A stretch of DNA of 39,405 nucleotides from Pseudoflavonifractor sp. MSJ-30 (GTDB taxonomy: Bacteria > Bacillota > Clostridia > Oscillospirales > Oscillospiraceae), in NCBI RefSeq assembly GCF_018918045.1, contig NZ_JAHLPU010000068.1, positions 1 through 39,405 of the forward strand. The letters are read 5' to 3'. The notes below the pieces were generated by a model. That model made no database searches and was not told the DNA's origin. It saw only the letters and a list, made by a program, of their open reading frames with translations. The position numbers and the translations under genes are program-made. Below, piece after piece: positions 7,816-16,164 of this stretch (within the stretch, counting starts at the first letter, position 1; each line of letters starts with the position of its first letter).

Positions 7816-8357
7816 TCTTTTTTCCTCCTAATTGTATTTACGGTACTTTGGGTAACGTACAGGTTGAGCACGCCGTCAGCGGCCAGATTGGCCCCGATCA
7901 GGCGGCTGACTATATGAAAGTCCTGAAACTCCGTCAGAACCACCAGCACGCCAATGGCCACCGCCACCAGTGCCATGCCCAGAATCAGCCGCCAGCGCTC
8001 CATGCCGACGCGTCTGGCGTCAATGGCCGTCTGCACCTTGGACAGGGCATCGATCAGGAAAAACACGCCCAGTACCATGACGATATGCCCCGCCGCCTGG
8101 GGATTCCAGATCATATAGCAGCCCAGCACCGCGGAAGCAATGCCCAGAATCAGATCGAACTGAAAGGCCAGCTGCAGGATGTCCCTGGAGAAATACCCCA
8201 GAATCCGCACAATGCCGAAGCCGATCATCAGCAGTCCCCCCGCAAGCATAAACGCGTGCTCCGGCACCCGGGCCCGGATCAGCACCGTCAGCCCGAAGGC
8301 AATCAGCGCGCAGGCGAAAACGCTGTAGGCGTACTTCACAGCTTTCAGCTTCTTCAA
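7803..8357 (-). CDS. DUF308 (HdeD-like) integral membrane protein
   Basis: This 184-residue protein has about six hydrophobic segments (near 8-26, 36-54, 65-85, 88-106, 123-142 and 148-168), the usual shape of DUF308/HdeD-like proteins, whose biochemical role is unclear. The start is a TTG at 8357 after AAAGGGGGCAGG; no in-frame ATG lies closer. Its tail overlaps the radical SAM start by 13 bp, making a tight two-gene unit. A strong bidirectional terminator separates it from the TetR gene, so it should have its own promoter; only a weak candidate (TAGAAA, 17 bp, TAGAAT) is visible. Confidence 0.8.
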   Translation of the reverse strand: MKKLKAVKYAYSVFACALIAFGLTVLIRARVPEHAFMLAGGLLMIGFGIVRILGYFSRDILQLAFQFDLILGIASAVLGCYMIWNPQAAGHIVMVLGVFFLIDALSKVQTAIDARRVGMERWRLILGMALVAVAIGVLVVLTEFQDFHIVSRLIGANLAADGVLNLYVTQSTVNTIRRKKEWEV

Positions 8358-8424
8358 CTGCCTGCCCCCTTTCCTGTTTCGGATGTCTGGATTCTATCCT
8401 TTTTGGGGGTGGTTTTCTACGGGC

Positions 8425-8466
8425 AAAAAAGCGGAACCGTCCGAATTCGGATGGTTCCGCTTTTTT
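8425..8466. terminator. Bidirectional terminator between tetR-type and DUF308 genes
   Basis: The stem GCGGAACC/GGTTCCGC (8431-8438 and 8453-8460) has an inner GTCCGAATTCGGAT palindrome and is flanked by A6 and T6 runs, so it works on either strand. It follows the TetR stop by 20 bp. Confidence 0.9.
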
Positions 8467-8486
8467 GTCTGAATTTCAGAGGTTCC

Positions 8487-9059
8487 TTAGGGATGCTCTT
8501 TGGAAAACTGAATGTAATTCTGAATGACATCATCCACAGAGGCGTAGAAGGAGCCCTCGATCCGCTCTGCCAGATTCTGATCCTCGGTCGGGATATTCTC
8601 CCGGATTCTGTGCATGGTCAGGCCCACCACGGCGTAGCTGTAGAAATGGGTCACATAGTGAATGCCCTCCTCGCTGAGGCCGTAGGGCGCCGCGGCCTTT
8701 CGGACGAACCGCTCCACAAACAGCTCCGCGCCGGTCTCCATATACCGGGAAATCCGCTCCCGGTCCTCGGACTGGTAGATATGGTAAATGGCCCGGCGGT
8801 TGTTCCGCACCACGGCGCTGAGCCGCCGGTACTCCTCCACAAAGGAATCGCTTCTCTCCGTGCTCTCCGAAAAGTTCCGGATCTCCTGAGCAAAAAGCGC
8901 GTCCAGCAGGGCAGGGATATTCTCATAGTAATAGTAAAACGTATTCCGGTTGATATCCGCTTCCTCTATGACATCCTTCACCGTGATCTTGTCCAGAGGC
9001 TTCCGGGTCAGCAGATCCATAAATGCCTGCATAATGACTGCCTGCGTCCGTCTTGCCAT
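8487..9059 (-). CDS. TetR/AcrR family transcriptional regulator
   Basis: The 190-residue protein has an N-terminal helix-turn-helix (ITVKDVIEEADINRNTFYYYYEN, about residues 24-46) typical of TetR, with the TFYYYY recognition-helix end. The C-terminal ligand domain is not recognisable. AGGAG precedes the ATG. It has its own promoter at 9136-9164 and lies upstream of the DUF308/radical SAM pair in the same orientation. Control of that pair is plausible but not shown. A short inverted repeat GCGG...CCGC at 9087-9107 in its leader is a weak operator candidate. Confidence 0.9.
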   Translation of the reverse strand: MARRTQAVIMQAFMDLLTRKPLDKITVKDVIEEADINRNTFYYYYENIPALLDALFAQEIRNFSESTERSDSFVEEYRRLSAVVRNNRRAIYHIYQSEDRERISRYMETGAELFVERFVRKAAAPYGLSEEGIHYVTHFYSYAVVGLTMHRIRENIPTEDQNLAERIEGSFYASVDDVIQNYIQFSKEHP

Positions 9060-9135
9060 GGAAAATCTCCTTGTCGAAATAATAGGCGGGTAACGAAAAT
9101 GTCCGCTTCCAAAGTCAGTCCATTCTTTCGCTATA

Positions 9136-9164
9136 ATTATATCGTTTTTCCCCTTTTATTTCAA
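9136..9164 (-). promoter_or_regulatory. Promoter of the TetR-type gene
   Basis: Minus strand TTGAAA (9159-9164), 17-bp spacer, TATAAT (9136-9141). The leader is about 70 nt. Confidence 0.75.
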
Positions 9165-9205
9165 GAAGATTCTGGTCTTCTCCGTGGCAATCACATGTGT
9201 TTCCC

Positions 9206-9853
9206 CTACCGCAGCCCCTTCACGATCTCCGGCAGCTCCGAAAAAGCGGACATATTGAAGTCCCCCGCCTTCGCTTTGGCGGCATCGCCTACGCAGGCTA
9301 CCCGAAAACCGCCGGCGTGACCGGCCTGGACTCCGGAGATTGCGTCCTCCACCACCAGGCAGACCTCCGGTTCTTCTCCCAGATACTCCGCCGCCTTCAG
9401 GAACACCTCCGGGTCCGGCTTGCTGCGGGTAATATTGTTTCCGTCCGAAAGGGCGTCGAAATAGTCCTTCAGGCCGATGCGCTCCAGAATATAAGGCGTA
9501 TTTTTGCTGGAGGAGCCAATGGCCAGTTTCAGCCCCGAAGCCCGGAGAGCATCCAGAGTGGCGCGGACCTCCGGCGTCAGATCCTTGGGCCCCATGTTTG
9601 CCAGAAGCGCGCGGTAGGCGTCGTTTTTCATTGCTGCCAGCTGCTGCTTCCGCTCACCGCTCAGGGGTTCGCCGGTGTATTTCTCCAGAATGATATTCAG
9701 ACTGTCCATGCGGCTGACGCCCCGGAGGCGGTTGTTGATCTCCCGGTCAAAGGGGACGCCCAGGGCGTCCGCCATTTTCTTCCAGGCGAGATAGTGGTAT
9801 TCATCTGTGGAGCAGATGACACCGTCCAAATCAAAAATAATTGCTTTCAGCAT
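9206..9853 (-). CDS. HAD-superfamily sugar phosphatase / beta-phosphoglucomutase-like
   Basis: A 215-residue HAD hydrolase of the beta-phosphoglucomutase subfamily. Motif I is FDLDG, with nucleophile D8 and acid/base D10. A helical cap domain follows (about 15-90, with RLRGVSRMDSL), then motif II IGSSSKN, the lysine of SKPDPEVF, and motif IV VVEDAISG. RLRGVSR fits the cap signature of beta-PGM, which interconverts beta-glucose-1-P and glucose-6-P, but a general sugar phosphatase cannot be excluded. The start is the ATG at 9853, where the conserved MLKAIIFDLDG begins; the longer frame has no ribosome binding site. No maltose or trehalose phosphorylase gene is adjacent. Confidence 0.85.
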   Translation of the reverse strand: MLKAIIFDLDGVICSTDEYHYLAWKKMADALGVPFDREINNRLRGVSRMDSLNIILEKYTGEPLSGERKQQLAAMKNDAYRALLANMGPKDLTPEVRATLDALRASGLKLAIGSSSKNTPYILERIGLKDYFDALSDGNNITRSKPDPEVFLKAAEYLGEEPEVCLVVEDAISGVQAGHAGGFRVACVGDAAKAKAGDFNMSAFSELPEIVKGLR

Positions 9854-9886
9854 TTTTCTCTCTTCTTTCTTTGCAGCCCTGTCCAT

Positions 9887-10106
9887 CCGTCGGCTGGGTG
9901 CCTCCGGCGGGGAGCTTCTTGTCCAGCTAAGAAGCTCCCCAAGAATGCGGTTTAAGGGGGCGCTGCGCGACGCACCGCTCTCCTTAAGAATTCTTCCGGC
10001 CTCAAAACCAACAGAGTCTCTGCTTGCGTAGCTTACCGGGCCTGCTGGCTGTCATTCGATGAGGCGATTGCAAAATTATGATTCTTAAACGGATGACCTT
10101 GCTGTA
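9887..10106. repeat. Intergenic region with nested palindromes
   Basis: No ORF is supported here. The region holds a perfect 12-bp inverted repeat GGGGAGCTTCTT/AAGAAGCTCCCC (9909-9920, 9929-9940) and an imperfect TTAAGGGGG/TCTCCTTAA pair enclosing a GC-rich centre (about 9952-9988). It separates the PQ-loop gene from the HAD gene and may end the upstream operon, though there is no U tract. It may be a dispersed element, but no second copy is in the window. Confidence 0.5.
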
Positions 10107-10403
10107 TTACCGCAGGACCTGTGTGAAATTCACGCAGATCCCCTGACGGATTTCCTTTTTGCGGTTCACAAAATACAGAATATAATCCGCCAGCACCATG
10201 GCTTCGTTCAGAAGGTAAAAATACACCGCCCCGTCTACGGAAACCAGCAGCTTATTCAGGATGCCGAAAATATAGGCCAGGACAATGAAGCTCATGAACA
10301 GCAGATTCTTTCCCTTTGTGGTCCCGTTTTTCCAGCTGTTATACAGGTTGATGGGCCAGGCCAGGCCGAAGCATACAATCATCAGCACTTCCAGGATCGA
10401 CAT
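10107..10403 (-). CDS. Small PQ-loop (SemiSWEET-like) membrane protein
   Basis: A 98-residue protein with three hydrophobic segments (about 3-19, 34-54 and 60-80) and a WPINLYNSWKNGTTKGK stretch after the first, matching the PQ-loop pattern (P...S...G/TTKG) of SemiSWEET and related transporters, which form dimers to pass small sugars. It is the last gene of the sugar operon, 12 bp after the GH3 gene, with ribosome binding site AAGGGGGG. Sugar transport or export is inferred from fold and context; the substrate is unknown. Confidence 0.65.
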   Translation of the reverse strand: MSILEVLMIVCFGLAWPINLYNSWKNGTTKGKNLLFMSFIVLAYIFGILNKLLVSVDGAVYFYLLNEAMVLADYILYFVNRKKEIRQGICVNFTQVLR

Positions 10404-10415
10404 GCCGCGCCCCCC

Positions 10416-12110
10416 TTACAGCCGGGTATCCCACAGCCCCGCGAAGGGATCCACAGGGCTGATGCCCTTGAATTCGCTGCGGCCCATGAGCTTTTCCACC
10501 ACCGCGCGGACCGTGTCGGCGTTGCAGTAATAGGCGTTGATGTATGTACGGATCATGGGCACATCCACCAGATGGTAGGGATTGGAGAAGGACAGGAACA
10601 GGGACGGGAAGTCGCGGACATATTTGGGAGAGCTTTCCCCAAGAAAATCATCCCAGGTGATCCGGATGGTGGTCTGGTTGCTGCCGACCTTCATATTGGC
10701 AAAATAAATCACAAGATCTGTCTCTTTCTGATAGTCCGCCAGACTGAAATCCACATCCGGGTAGCGTCCGTCCTTGAAATAGGTAACGTGGAAGCCCTCT
10801 TTTTCCAGCAGGGCTTTCAGCAGCTCCAGCTCCGGCAAATAGCCGCTCTCCGGGAGGTTTTCGTTGGTGATCTGGATCAGCTTGACATTCGGGGTCTTCG
10901 CCGGGGAGAGCGGGAGCAGGTTTTCTTTGTTCTTGACCAGCGTGACGCAGCGGTCCGCCACGTCCGCGGCGATGGCCCGATGCTCCGGACAGCGGAGGCA
11001 GGACAGGGCCGACGCCTCCGGCACGGCGGGCTTTCTGTCCAGATGGATGCTGGCCTTCAGGGCAAGAATCCGGGTAACGGCCTCGTCCAGCCGCTTGTGG
11101 CTGAGCAGGCCCTTTTCAAGGCCCTCCAGCATGAAGCCCACGTCCTCCTTCTGGTTGATGGTGAACAGGAACATATCCGCGCCGTTTTCAATGGCGGTGG
11201 GAACCGCCAGATGCCGGGGCATGCTGCAGGTAAAGCCCACCATCTGGGTGGCATCCGTGACGATTACGCCATTAAAGCCCATTTTCTCCCGGAGGACGCC
11301 CTGCATCAGCTCCCGGCTCAGGGAGCCGGGAAGGATATCCTCATCCCGGATATCCGGGTTGATTTCCCGGCACAGAGCGGGCTGCCGGATGTGGGCGCAC
11401 ATGACCGTAGGCGCGCCGTAGTCGATGAGGGTCTGGTAGATGTGGCCGTAGGTGGCGTACCACTCCTCCGCCGACAGACTGTTGACGCTGCTCATCAGGT
11501 GCTGATCCCGGTAGTCCACGCCGTCGCCGGGGAAGTGCTTGATGGTGGTGACCACCTCATGCTCCCGGCAGGCGTCCATATAGCCCTTGGCCATGGCAAT
11601 GATCCGCTCCGGGTCGCTGCCGTAGGTCCGGACATTGGTAATGGGGTTTTCCGGATTTCTGTCAATGTCCACAATGGGCTCAAAGGTCCAGTTGACGCCC
11701 CCGGCGCCGCCCTCCCGGCAGGCAACCTGAGCAAGCTGATAGGCAGTTTGGGGGTCGTCCGTCGCGGCGCAGCCCATGGGGCTGGCAATGTAGGTGCCGT
11801 CCGTCAGGCCGCCGTTGCCGCCGGAGCCGCCCCGCTCCAAGTTGCAGGCCACCAGCAGAGGAATCTTCGCCTTTGCCTGAAGCCGCCGGGAAAAGGCGTG
11901 CATCTTCTCCCCGGGGAAGGGCCGGTACATAACGCCGCCGGGCTCGATGAAGTCGAAGAGCTTTTCCGGCGCGGAGCCGGGGCGGTCCCACAGAATTTCG
12001 CAGAACAGCTGTCCGACCTTTTCCCTGTCGGTCATTCCCGCCAGGGTCTTTTCCACCCATTCGCAGCCCGCGTCGTCCAGACAGAAGGGCTTCTTTCTCA
12101 AATCAATCAT
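10416..12110 (-). CDS. Glycoside hydrolase family 3, probable beta-N-acetylhexosaminidase
   Basis: A 564-residue GH3 enzyme. KHFPGDG (K191, H192, D196) is the NagZ-type motif whose histidine acts in catalysis, and VTDAT contains the probable nucleophile D286. The first 340 residues form the TIM barrel; the remainder matches the extra alpha/beta domain of longer GH3 enzymes. There is no signal peptide, so it should act in the cytosol on imported or recycled glycosides carrying N-acetylhexosamine. It starts 3 bp after the permease stop, with its own AAGGAG site, in an operon with a ribose-type ABC importer. Beta-glucosidase activity is less likely given the NagZ motif. Confidence 0.85.
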   Translation of the reverse strand: MIDLRKKPFCLDDAGCEWVEKTLAGMTDREKVGQLFCEILWDRPGSAPEKLFDFIEPGGVMYRPFPGEKMHAFSRRLQAKAKIPLLVACNLERGGSGGNGGLTDGTYIASPMGCAATDDPQTAYQLAQVACREGGAGGVNWTFEPIVDIDRNPENPITNVRTYGSDPERIIAMAKGYMDACREHEVVTTIKHFPGDGVDYRDQHLMSSVNSLSAEEWYATYGHIYQTLIDYGAPTVMCAHIRQPALCREINPDIRDEDILPGSLSRELMQGVLREKMGFNGVIVTDATQMVGFTCSMPRHLAVPTAIENGADMFLFTINQKEDVGFMLEGLEKGLLSHKRLDEAVTRILALKASIHLDRKPAVPEASALSCLRCPEHRAIAADVADRCVTLVKNKENLLPLSPAKTPNVKLIQITNENLPESGYLPELELLKALLEKEGFHVTYFKDGRYPDVDFSLADYQKETDLVIYFANMKVGSNQTTIRITWDDFLGESSPKYVRDFPSLFLSFSNPYHLVDVPMIRTYINAYYCNADTVRAVVEKLMGRSEFKGISPVDPFAGLWDTRL

Positions 12111-12113
12111 GAA

Positions 12114-13103
12114 TTACTCCTTATTCCGCATCCGGTCGTAAATGCGCTCGCTGTACACGTCCAGAATCACGGCGACCAGAATAATAACGCCCTTGGAGAC
12201 CATCTGCCAATAGCTGGAGACGTGCAGCAGGTTCAGGCCGTTGCTGATCAGACCGATGACCAGGCAGCCGAACAGGGTGCCCACCACGGTGCCGGAGCCG
12301 CCGCCCATGGGCGTGCCGCCGATGACCACCGCGGCGATAATATCCATAACGGTGTCGCCGCCCAGAGTCGTCTGGGCAGAGGCCACACGGCCACAGCTGA
12401 CCAGCGCCATAATGGCAATGGTAAAGCCCAGCAGCGCCGCCACGTAGATCCGGGTGCGCTTCACGTCAATGCCGGAGACCCGGGCCGCGTCGGGGTTGCC
12501 GCCGATGGCGATCACATTCCGGCCGAACTGGGTGCGGCTGAAAATCACATGGCCAATCAGAATGAACACCAGCATCAGCAGCACCGAGAAGGGAATGGGC
12601 CCCAGGAAGCCCTGGCCCATGAAGATGATGCCGGGATTCAGGTTGCTGATGGGAGAGCCGTTGGACAGCAGCATCAGCGCGCCCCGGAAAATCTGCTGCA
12701 TGGCCAGGGTGACCAGGAAGGGCGGCAGGCCGAATTTGTTCTCGATCACGGCGTTCACACTGGAGCAGGCCATGGCGACCACAACGCAGATCAGCAATAT
12801 CACCGGGAAAGGCAATCCCGTCTGGCTCAGCAGACCGGAGACAATGCCGGTCATGCACATCAGATAGCCCGCGGAAAGGTCAACACTGTCCGAGGCCAGC
12901 AGGAAGGTATAACCCACGCCGATGATGCCGTTGGCGGCAATCTGCCTTGCCAGACTCATCAGGTTGCCGGAGGTGGCAAAGGTTCTGGTCGTCAGCGTCA
13001 GCAAAGTGGAGAAAACCAGCACCAGCAGCAGCGCCCGGTTTTTCAGAAAAAATATCAGGATGCTGTCCCTGGACAGCTTTTTCTTGTTTGCTTTGGTTTC
13101 CAT
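12114..13103 (-). CDS. Ribose-type (RbsC family) ABC transporter permease
   Basis: This 329-residue membrane protein has about eight to ten hydrophobic segments. Family landmarks are DLSAGYLM (the DLSVG motif of CUT2 permeases), GRNVIAIGGNPDAARVSGI and the NGLNLLHVSSYWQMVSKG C-terminal segment. It forms the channel of a carbohydrate importer with the ATPase encoded 20 bp upstream and the lipoprotein at 14882. CUT2 systems usually carry monosaccharides, which is odd beside an intracellular GH3 enzyme. GGAGG precedes the ATG. Confidence 0.93.
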   Translation of the reverse strand: METKANKKKLSRDSILIFFLKNRALLLVLVFSTLLTLTTRTFATSGNLMSLARQIAANGIIGVGYTFLLASDSVDLSAGYLMCMTGIVSGLLSQTGLPFPVILLICVVVAMACSSVNAVIENKFGLPPFLVTLAMQQIFRGALMLLSNGSPISNLNPGIIFMGQGFLGPIPFSVLLMLVFILIGHVIFSRTQFGRNVIAIGGNPDAARVSGIDVKRTRIYVAALLGFTIAIMALVSCGRVASAQTTLGGDTVMDIIAAVVIGGTPMGGGSGTVVGTLFGCLVIGLISNGLNLLHVSSYWQMVSKGVIILVAVILDVYSERIYDRMRNKE

Positions 13104-13123
13104 CGTTTATGTCCTCCGATCTC

Positions 13124-14614
13124 CTACTGGGCAATGCCGAACATCTCGCCCATGATCTGTTCCGCCGTCGCCCCATTGCGTTTGTGCTCCGCGACGATCT
13201 CTCCGCCCCGGACCACCATGACCCGATCACTCATTCCCATGACCTCAGGCAGGTCGCTGGAGATCAGGATAATTGCCATTCCCTGGGCCGCAAGCATATT
13301 GCAGTATTCGTAAATTTCACTTTTCGCGCCCACATCCACGCCCCGGGTGGGCTCATCCAGAATCAGGATTCTGGGCTCGTTCAGCAGTGCCCGGCCAACC
13401 ATGACCTTCTGCTGGTTTCCGCCGGACAGGGACCAGATGGGCGCGTCGCTGCCCGCCGTCTTCACATGGAGCTTGCGGATCATGTCCTCCGTGTCCGCCC
13501 GCTCCCGGGCGAAATTCACAACGCCGAATTTGCAGATTTTATAGAAATAGGCCAGCGTCATATTCAGCCGGAGGTTCATCTTCTTCACAACGCCCTGCCG
13601 CAGGCGGTCCTCCGTAACCATGGCGATGCCATGGCTCAGGCCCTGTCGGGGCGTCCGGTTTTCCACCTTTTTTCCGTCAATATAGATTTCGCCGGTATCC
13701 GCCGGGACAATGCCGTAGATGCCCTGCATGATCTCCGTTCTTCCCGCGCCGACCAGCCCCGCAAAGCCCAGCACCTCTCCGGCCCGAACCCGGAAGCTGA
13801 CGCCGTCGTACACGCCGCTCTTGCCCAGATTCTTTACCTCCAGAAGGACCTCCCCCGGCTCCTGCTGGATCTTGGGGTAGAGGTTCTCCACCTTTCTTCC
13901 GGCAATGCCGTTGATGAGATCGTCCATGGTCAGCTCACTGACCTTGTGCAGGCCCACCATATGGCCGTCCCGGAAAATCGTGACCCTGTCCGCCAGGTCG
14001 AAGACCTCCTCCAGCTTATGGCTGATGAAGAGCACCGAAACGCCGTTTTTCGTCAGCTGCCGGATGATCTTATAGAGCACCTTCACCTCTTTATCAGAAA
14101 GGGCGCTGGTAGGCTCGTCCATAATGACGATCTGGGAACCATAGGAAATGGCGCGGGCGATCTCCACCATCTGCATCTGGGCGGTACTCAGGTTCTTCAC
14201 CTGTTCTTTGGGGTTCAACTCAATGCCGTATTCGTCAAAAAGCCGTTGGGTCTCCTCCTCGCAGAGCCTGGGGAAGTAGATGCCGCCCTTGGAAAACCGG
14301 CCGCACCGGCCGATCCATACATTATCCGCCACCGTCATGCTGGGAACAAGGCACAGCTCCTGATGGATCATGGAAATGCCTTTTTTCAGGGCGTCGCTGG
14401 GACTTTTGGGCTCATAGGGCTCCCCGTTCAGAAGCATGGAGCCCCTGCTGGGCGGAAAGCTGCCCAGCAGGATATTCATCATGGTGGATTTGCCCGCGCC
14501 GTTTTCACCTGCCAGCGCCAGTACCTCGCCCTTCTCCAGATCAAAGCTCACGCCGGAGAGCGCGTGGGTCGAGTAGAAATTCTTGCTGACGTCTTTAACT
14601 TCCAGTACCTTCAT
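13124..14614 (-). CDS. Sugar ABC transporter ATP-binding protein (RbsA/MglA type)
   Basis: A 496-residue protein with two fused ABC domains, as in CUT2 importers. Domain 1 has Walker A GENGAGKST, the unusual signature LSTAQMQ and Walker B IVIMDEPTSAL. Domain 2 has a degenerate P-loop (GLVGAGRTE), signature LSGGNQQK and Walker B ILILDEPTRGVD; such asymmetry is normal for RbsA. The start is the ATG at 14614 (MKVLEVKDVSKNF) after AAGGTGAG; the frame upstream of it is the palindromic repeat and not part of the gene. It is separated from the lipoprotein gene by that 165-bp repeat. Confidence 0.95.
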   Translation of the reverse strand: MKVLEVKDVSKNFYSTHALSGVSFDLEKGEVLALAGENGAGKSTMMNILLGSFPPSRGSMLLNGEPYEPKSPSDALKKGISMIHQELCLVPSMTVADNVWIGRCGRFSKGGIYFPRLCEEETQRLFDEYGIELNPKEQVKNLSTAQMQMVEIARAISYGSQIVIMDEPTSALSDKEVKVLYKIIRQLTKNGVSVLFISHKLEEVFDLADRVTIFRDGHMVGLHKVSELTMDDLINGIAGRKVENLYPKIQQEPGEVLLEVKNLGKSGVYDGVSFRVRAGEVLGFAGLVGAGRTEIMQGIYGIVPADTGEIYIDGKKVENRTPRQGLSHGIAMVTEDRLRQGVVKKMNLRLNMTLAYFYKICKFGVVNFARERADTEDMIRKLHVKTAGSDAPIWSLSGGNQQKVMVGRALLNEPRILILDEPTRGVDVGAKSEIYEYCNMLAAQGMAIILISSDLPEVMGMSDRVMVVRGGEIVAEHKRNGATAEQIMGEMFGIAQ

Positions 14615-14663
14615 TGTATCTCTCACCTTATCTCGTTTCCCGGCCTGTCCTCCGGGGGAATAA

Positions 14664-14828
14664 AAGGCAGCACCGCACAATTCGGCAAGAAGGCTCAGAC
14701 AGGATTTTTGCCTCAATTCAAGGTTCCGAAAATGGAGGAATACTGTATGTATTTCCCATTTTGGGAACTGCAGAAGTGGGGTAAAAAGACGGCTGAGACT
14801 CGCAGACGCAATTATGCGGTGCTGCCTT
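14664..14828. repeat. Dispersed palindromic repeat, family B copy 1
   Basis: This 165-bp element has perfect 13-bp terminal inverted repeats, AAGGCAGCACCGC and GCGGTGCTGCCTT. Its centre (14729-14762) contains, in reverse orientation, the same stretch found at 23067-23102. The two copies are nearly the same length but have unrelated ends. There is no ORF. It sits inside the sugar operon, between the lipoprotein and ATPase genes, and should be present in the mRNA. Confidence 0.75.
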
Positions 14829-14831
14829 AGG

Positions 14832-14870
14832 ATCTCACGCGCCATTTTCCGTATTTCCGGCGCGTGAGAT
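14832..14870 (-). other. Intercistronic hairpin after the lipoprotein gene
   Basis: A 12-bp perfect stem, ATCTCACGCGCC/GGCGCGTGAGAT, lies 11 bp after the lipoprotein stop with no U tract. Such stems often protect upstream mRNA and raise binding-protein levels over the membrane components; that role is inferred here. Confidence 0.55.
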
Positions 14871-14881
14871 TCTTTGGCATA

Positions 14882-15946
14882 TTACGCGACGGGCTCCATA
14901 CCGGCGGCCTTCATGACCTCCACATAGGTCTCCGGGGTAACCAGCTGGTAGTAGCCGACCACCTGATTGGTCTTCTCAACGGTCTCGCCGTTCAGAGCGG
15001 CCTCCACATAGTCCGCGGAGGAGACGGCCAGCTGCCGCATGGCCATCAGCACGGAGGCATCCAGTTCACCGCTCTTCAGGTAGCTCTGGCCCGTGGTGGA
15101 GCAGTCGATGGAGACCACGATATAGTCGTCCAGGCTGCCGCCCTTGGCCTTGATGGCGTTGATGATGCCGGCGGCCTGCTCGTCGGACTGGGTCACGAAG
15201 CAGTTGATATTCTCATAGGAGGTCAGCATATCGGTGGTGATGTCGTAGGCCTTCTGGGTATCGAACTCGGCGTACTGGCTGGCGATCAGATGCACCCGGT
15301 CCGCGTACTGGCCATTCAGGCAGTCGCTCTCGAAGCCCTCGTAGCGCTGCTGCACGGAGGAGGAACCGGACTGGCCGTAGATGAAAGCCACATTCAGCTC
15401 CAGCGCCGGATCCTTTTCCAGCAGACCGTTCAGATAACCGGCCTGAGCCTTGCCGGCCTCGTGGTGGTCGCCGGCAACATAGGTGTAGTAGCTGTCTTCC
15501 TTGGCCTCGATCTTTCTGCCGGCAATGATCACAGGGATGCCCGCGGCGCCCAGCTCCTCAATGGCGGCGGCGGAACCGGCGGTGTCGCAGCCCATGATGA
15601 CCACGGCCTCGCAGCCCATATTCATCAGAGATTCCATATTGTTCAGCTCGGTGGCCACGTCGCCGTTGGCGTTCAGCAGAACAGGCTCCCAGCCATGCTC
15701 TCTGGCAACGCTCTCAAAGTAGTCCGCCATGGTCTTCATGGTGGAGTCCATGGAGTTCAGAGAGTAGCCGATGAGGTGGGTCTGGGAATCTTCGGCGGCT
15801 TCTGTGGTCTCGGTCTTGTTTTCGGTCTGGGCGGCCTGGGTGGTGGAGGCCGTATTGGAATTGCCGCAGGCGGCCAGGCTCAGCACCAGGATGACCGTCA
15901 GCAGGAGCGCTGTCAGCGCCCGCCAGGAAGAATGGATCGCTTTCAT
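14882..15946 (-). CDS. Sugar-binding lipoprotein of a ribose-type ABC importer
   Basis: A 354-residue protein with a type II signal peptide: lysine near the N terminus, a hydrophobic core and lipobox LAAC, lipidated at C27. A Thr/Glu-rich linker (28-55) follows, then a two-lobed periplasmic-binding-protein fold of the RbsB class (IGYSLNSMDSTMKTMADYF; MGCDTAGSAAAIEELGAAGIPV; VVSIDCSTTGQSYLKSGELDASV). It should capture a sugar outside the membrane for the ATPase and permease encoded downstream. The start at 15946 follows AGGAGAG. It is the first gene of the operon, with a ROK-type operator candidate over its promoter. Confidence 0.93.
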   Translation of the reverse strand: MKAIHSSWRALTALLLTVILVLSLAACGNSNTASTTQAAQTENKTETTEAAEDSQTHLIGYSLNSMDSTMKTMADYFESVAREHGWEPVLLNANGDVATELNNMESLMNMGCEAVVIMGCDTAGSAAAIEELGAAGIPVIIAGRKIEAKEDSYYTYVAGDHHEAGKAQAGYLNGLLEKDPALELNVAFIYGQSGSSSVQQRYEGFESDCLNGQYADRVHLIASQYAEFDTQKAYDITTDMLTSYENINCFVTQSDEQAAGIINAIKAKGGSLDDYIVVSIDCSTTGQSYLKSGELDASVLMAMRQLAVSSADYVEAALNGETVEKTNQVVGYYQLVTPETYVEVMKAAGMEPVA

Positions 15947-16033
15947 AAAATGTTCTCTCCTTTTTGTCTTTTTTGTTTGTCTGTTTCGGCAGATCTGCAT
16001 CGGCTTATTTCTATGAATAACTTATGCAAATCT

Positions 16034-16074
16034 GTTTTGTAAATCTATTTTACTAAATGAGCGGCAATTGTCAA
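16034..16074 (-). promoter_or_regulatory. Sugar operon promoter with candidate ROK operator
   Basis: Minus strand TTGACA (16069-16074), 16-bp spacer, TAAAAT (16047-16052). An AT-rich box at 16034-16057 covers the -10; 20 of its 24 bases match 17852-17875 at the ROK gene promoter in the same orientation. Shared half-elements are GTTTTG and CTATTTTA. Confidence 0.6.
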
Positions 16075-16164
16075 TAGCCCCCGGGGATTTTCAGCGTTTA
16101 TCACACAAGCGGCTTTCGGCTTTTGGCGATATTGGATATTGCGCGCGAGATTTTTGCAAAAGTC

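Noticed and set aside
9909-9940. Terminator of the sugar operon
   Set aside because: The inverted repeat is perfect but lacks a U tract on either strand and lies about 170 bp after the last stop.
10572-13313. 913-codon plus-strand frame over the GH3 and permease genes
   Set aside because: Shadow frame of two clear minus-strand genes with family motifs; no start signal.
14614-14845. Longer N terminus for the sugar ABC ATPase
   Set aside because: The 77 extra codons are encoded by the palindromic repeat and hairpin and precede the conserved MKVLEVKDVSK start, which has its own ribosome site.
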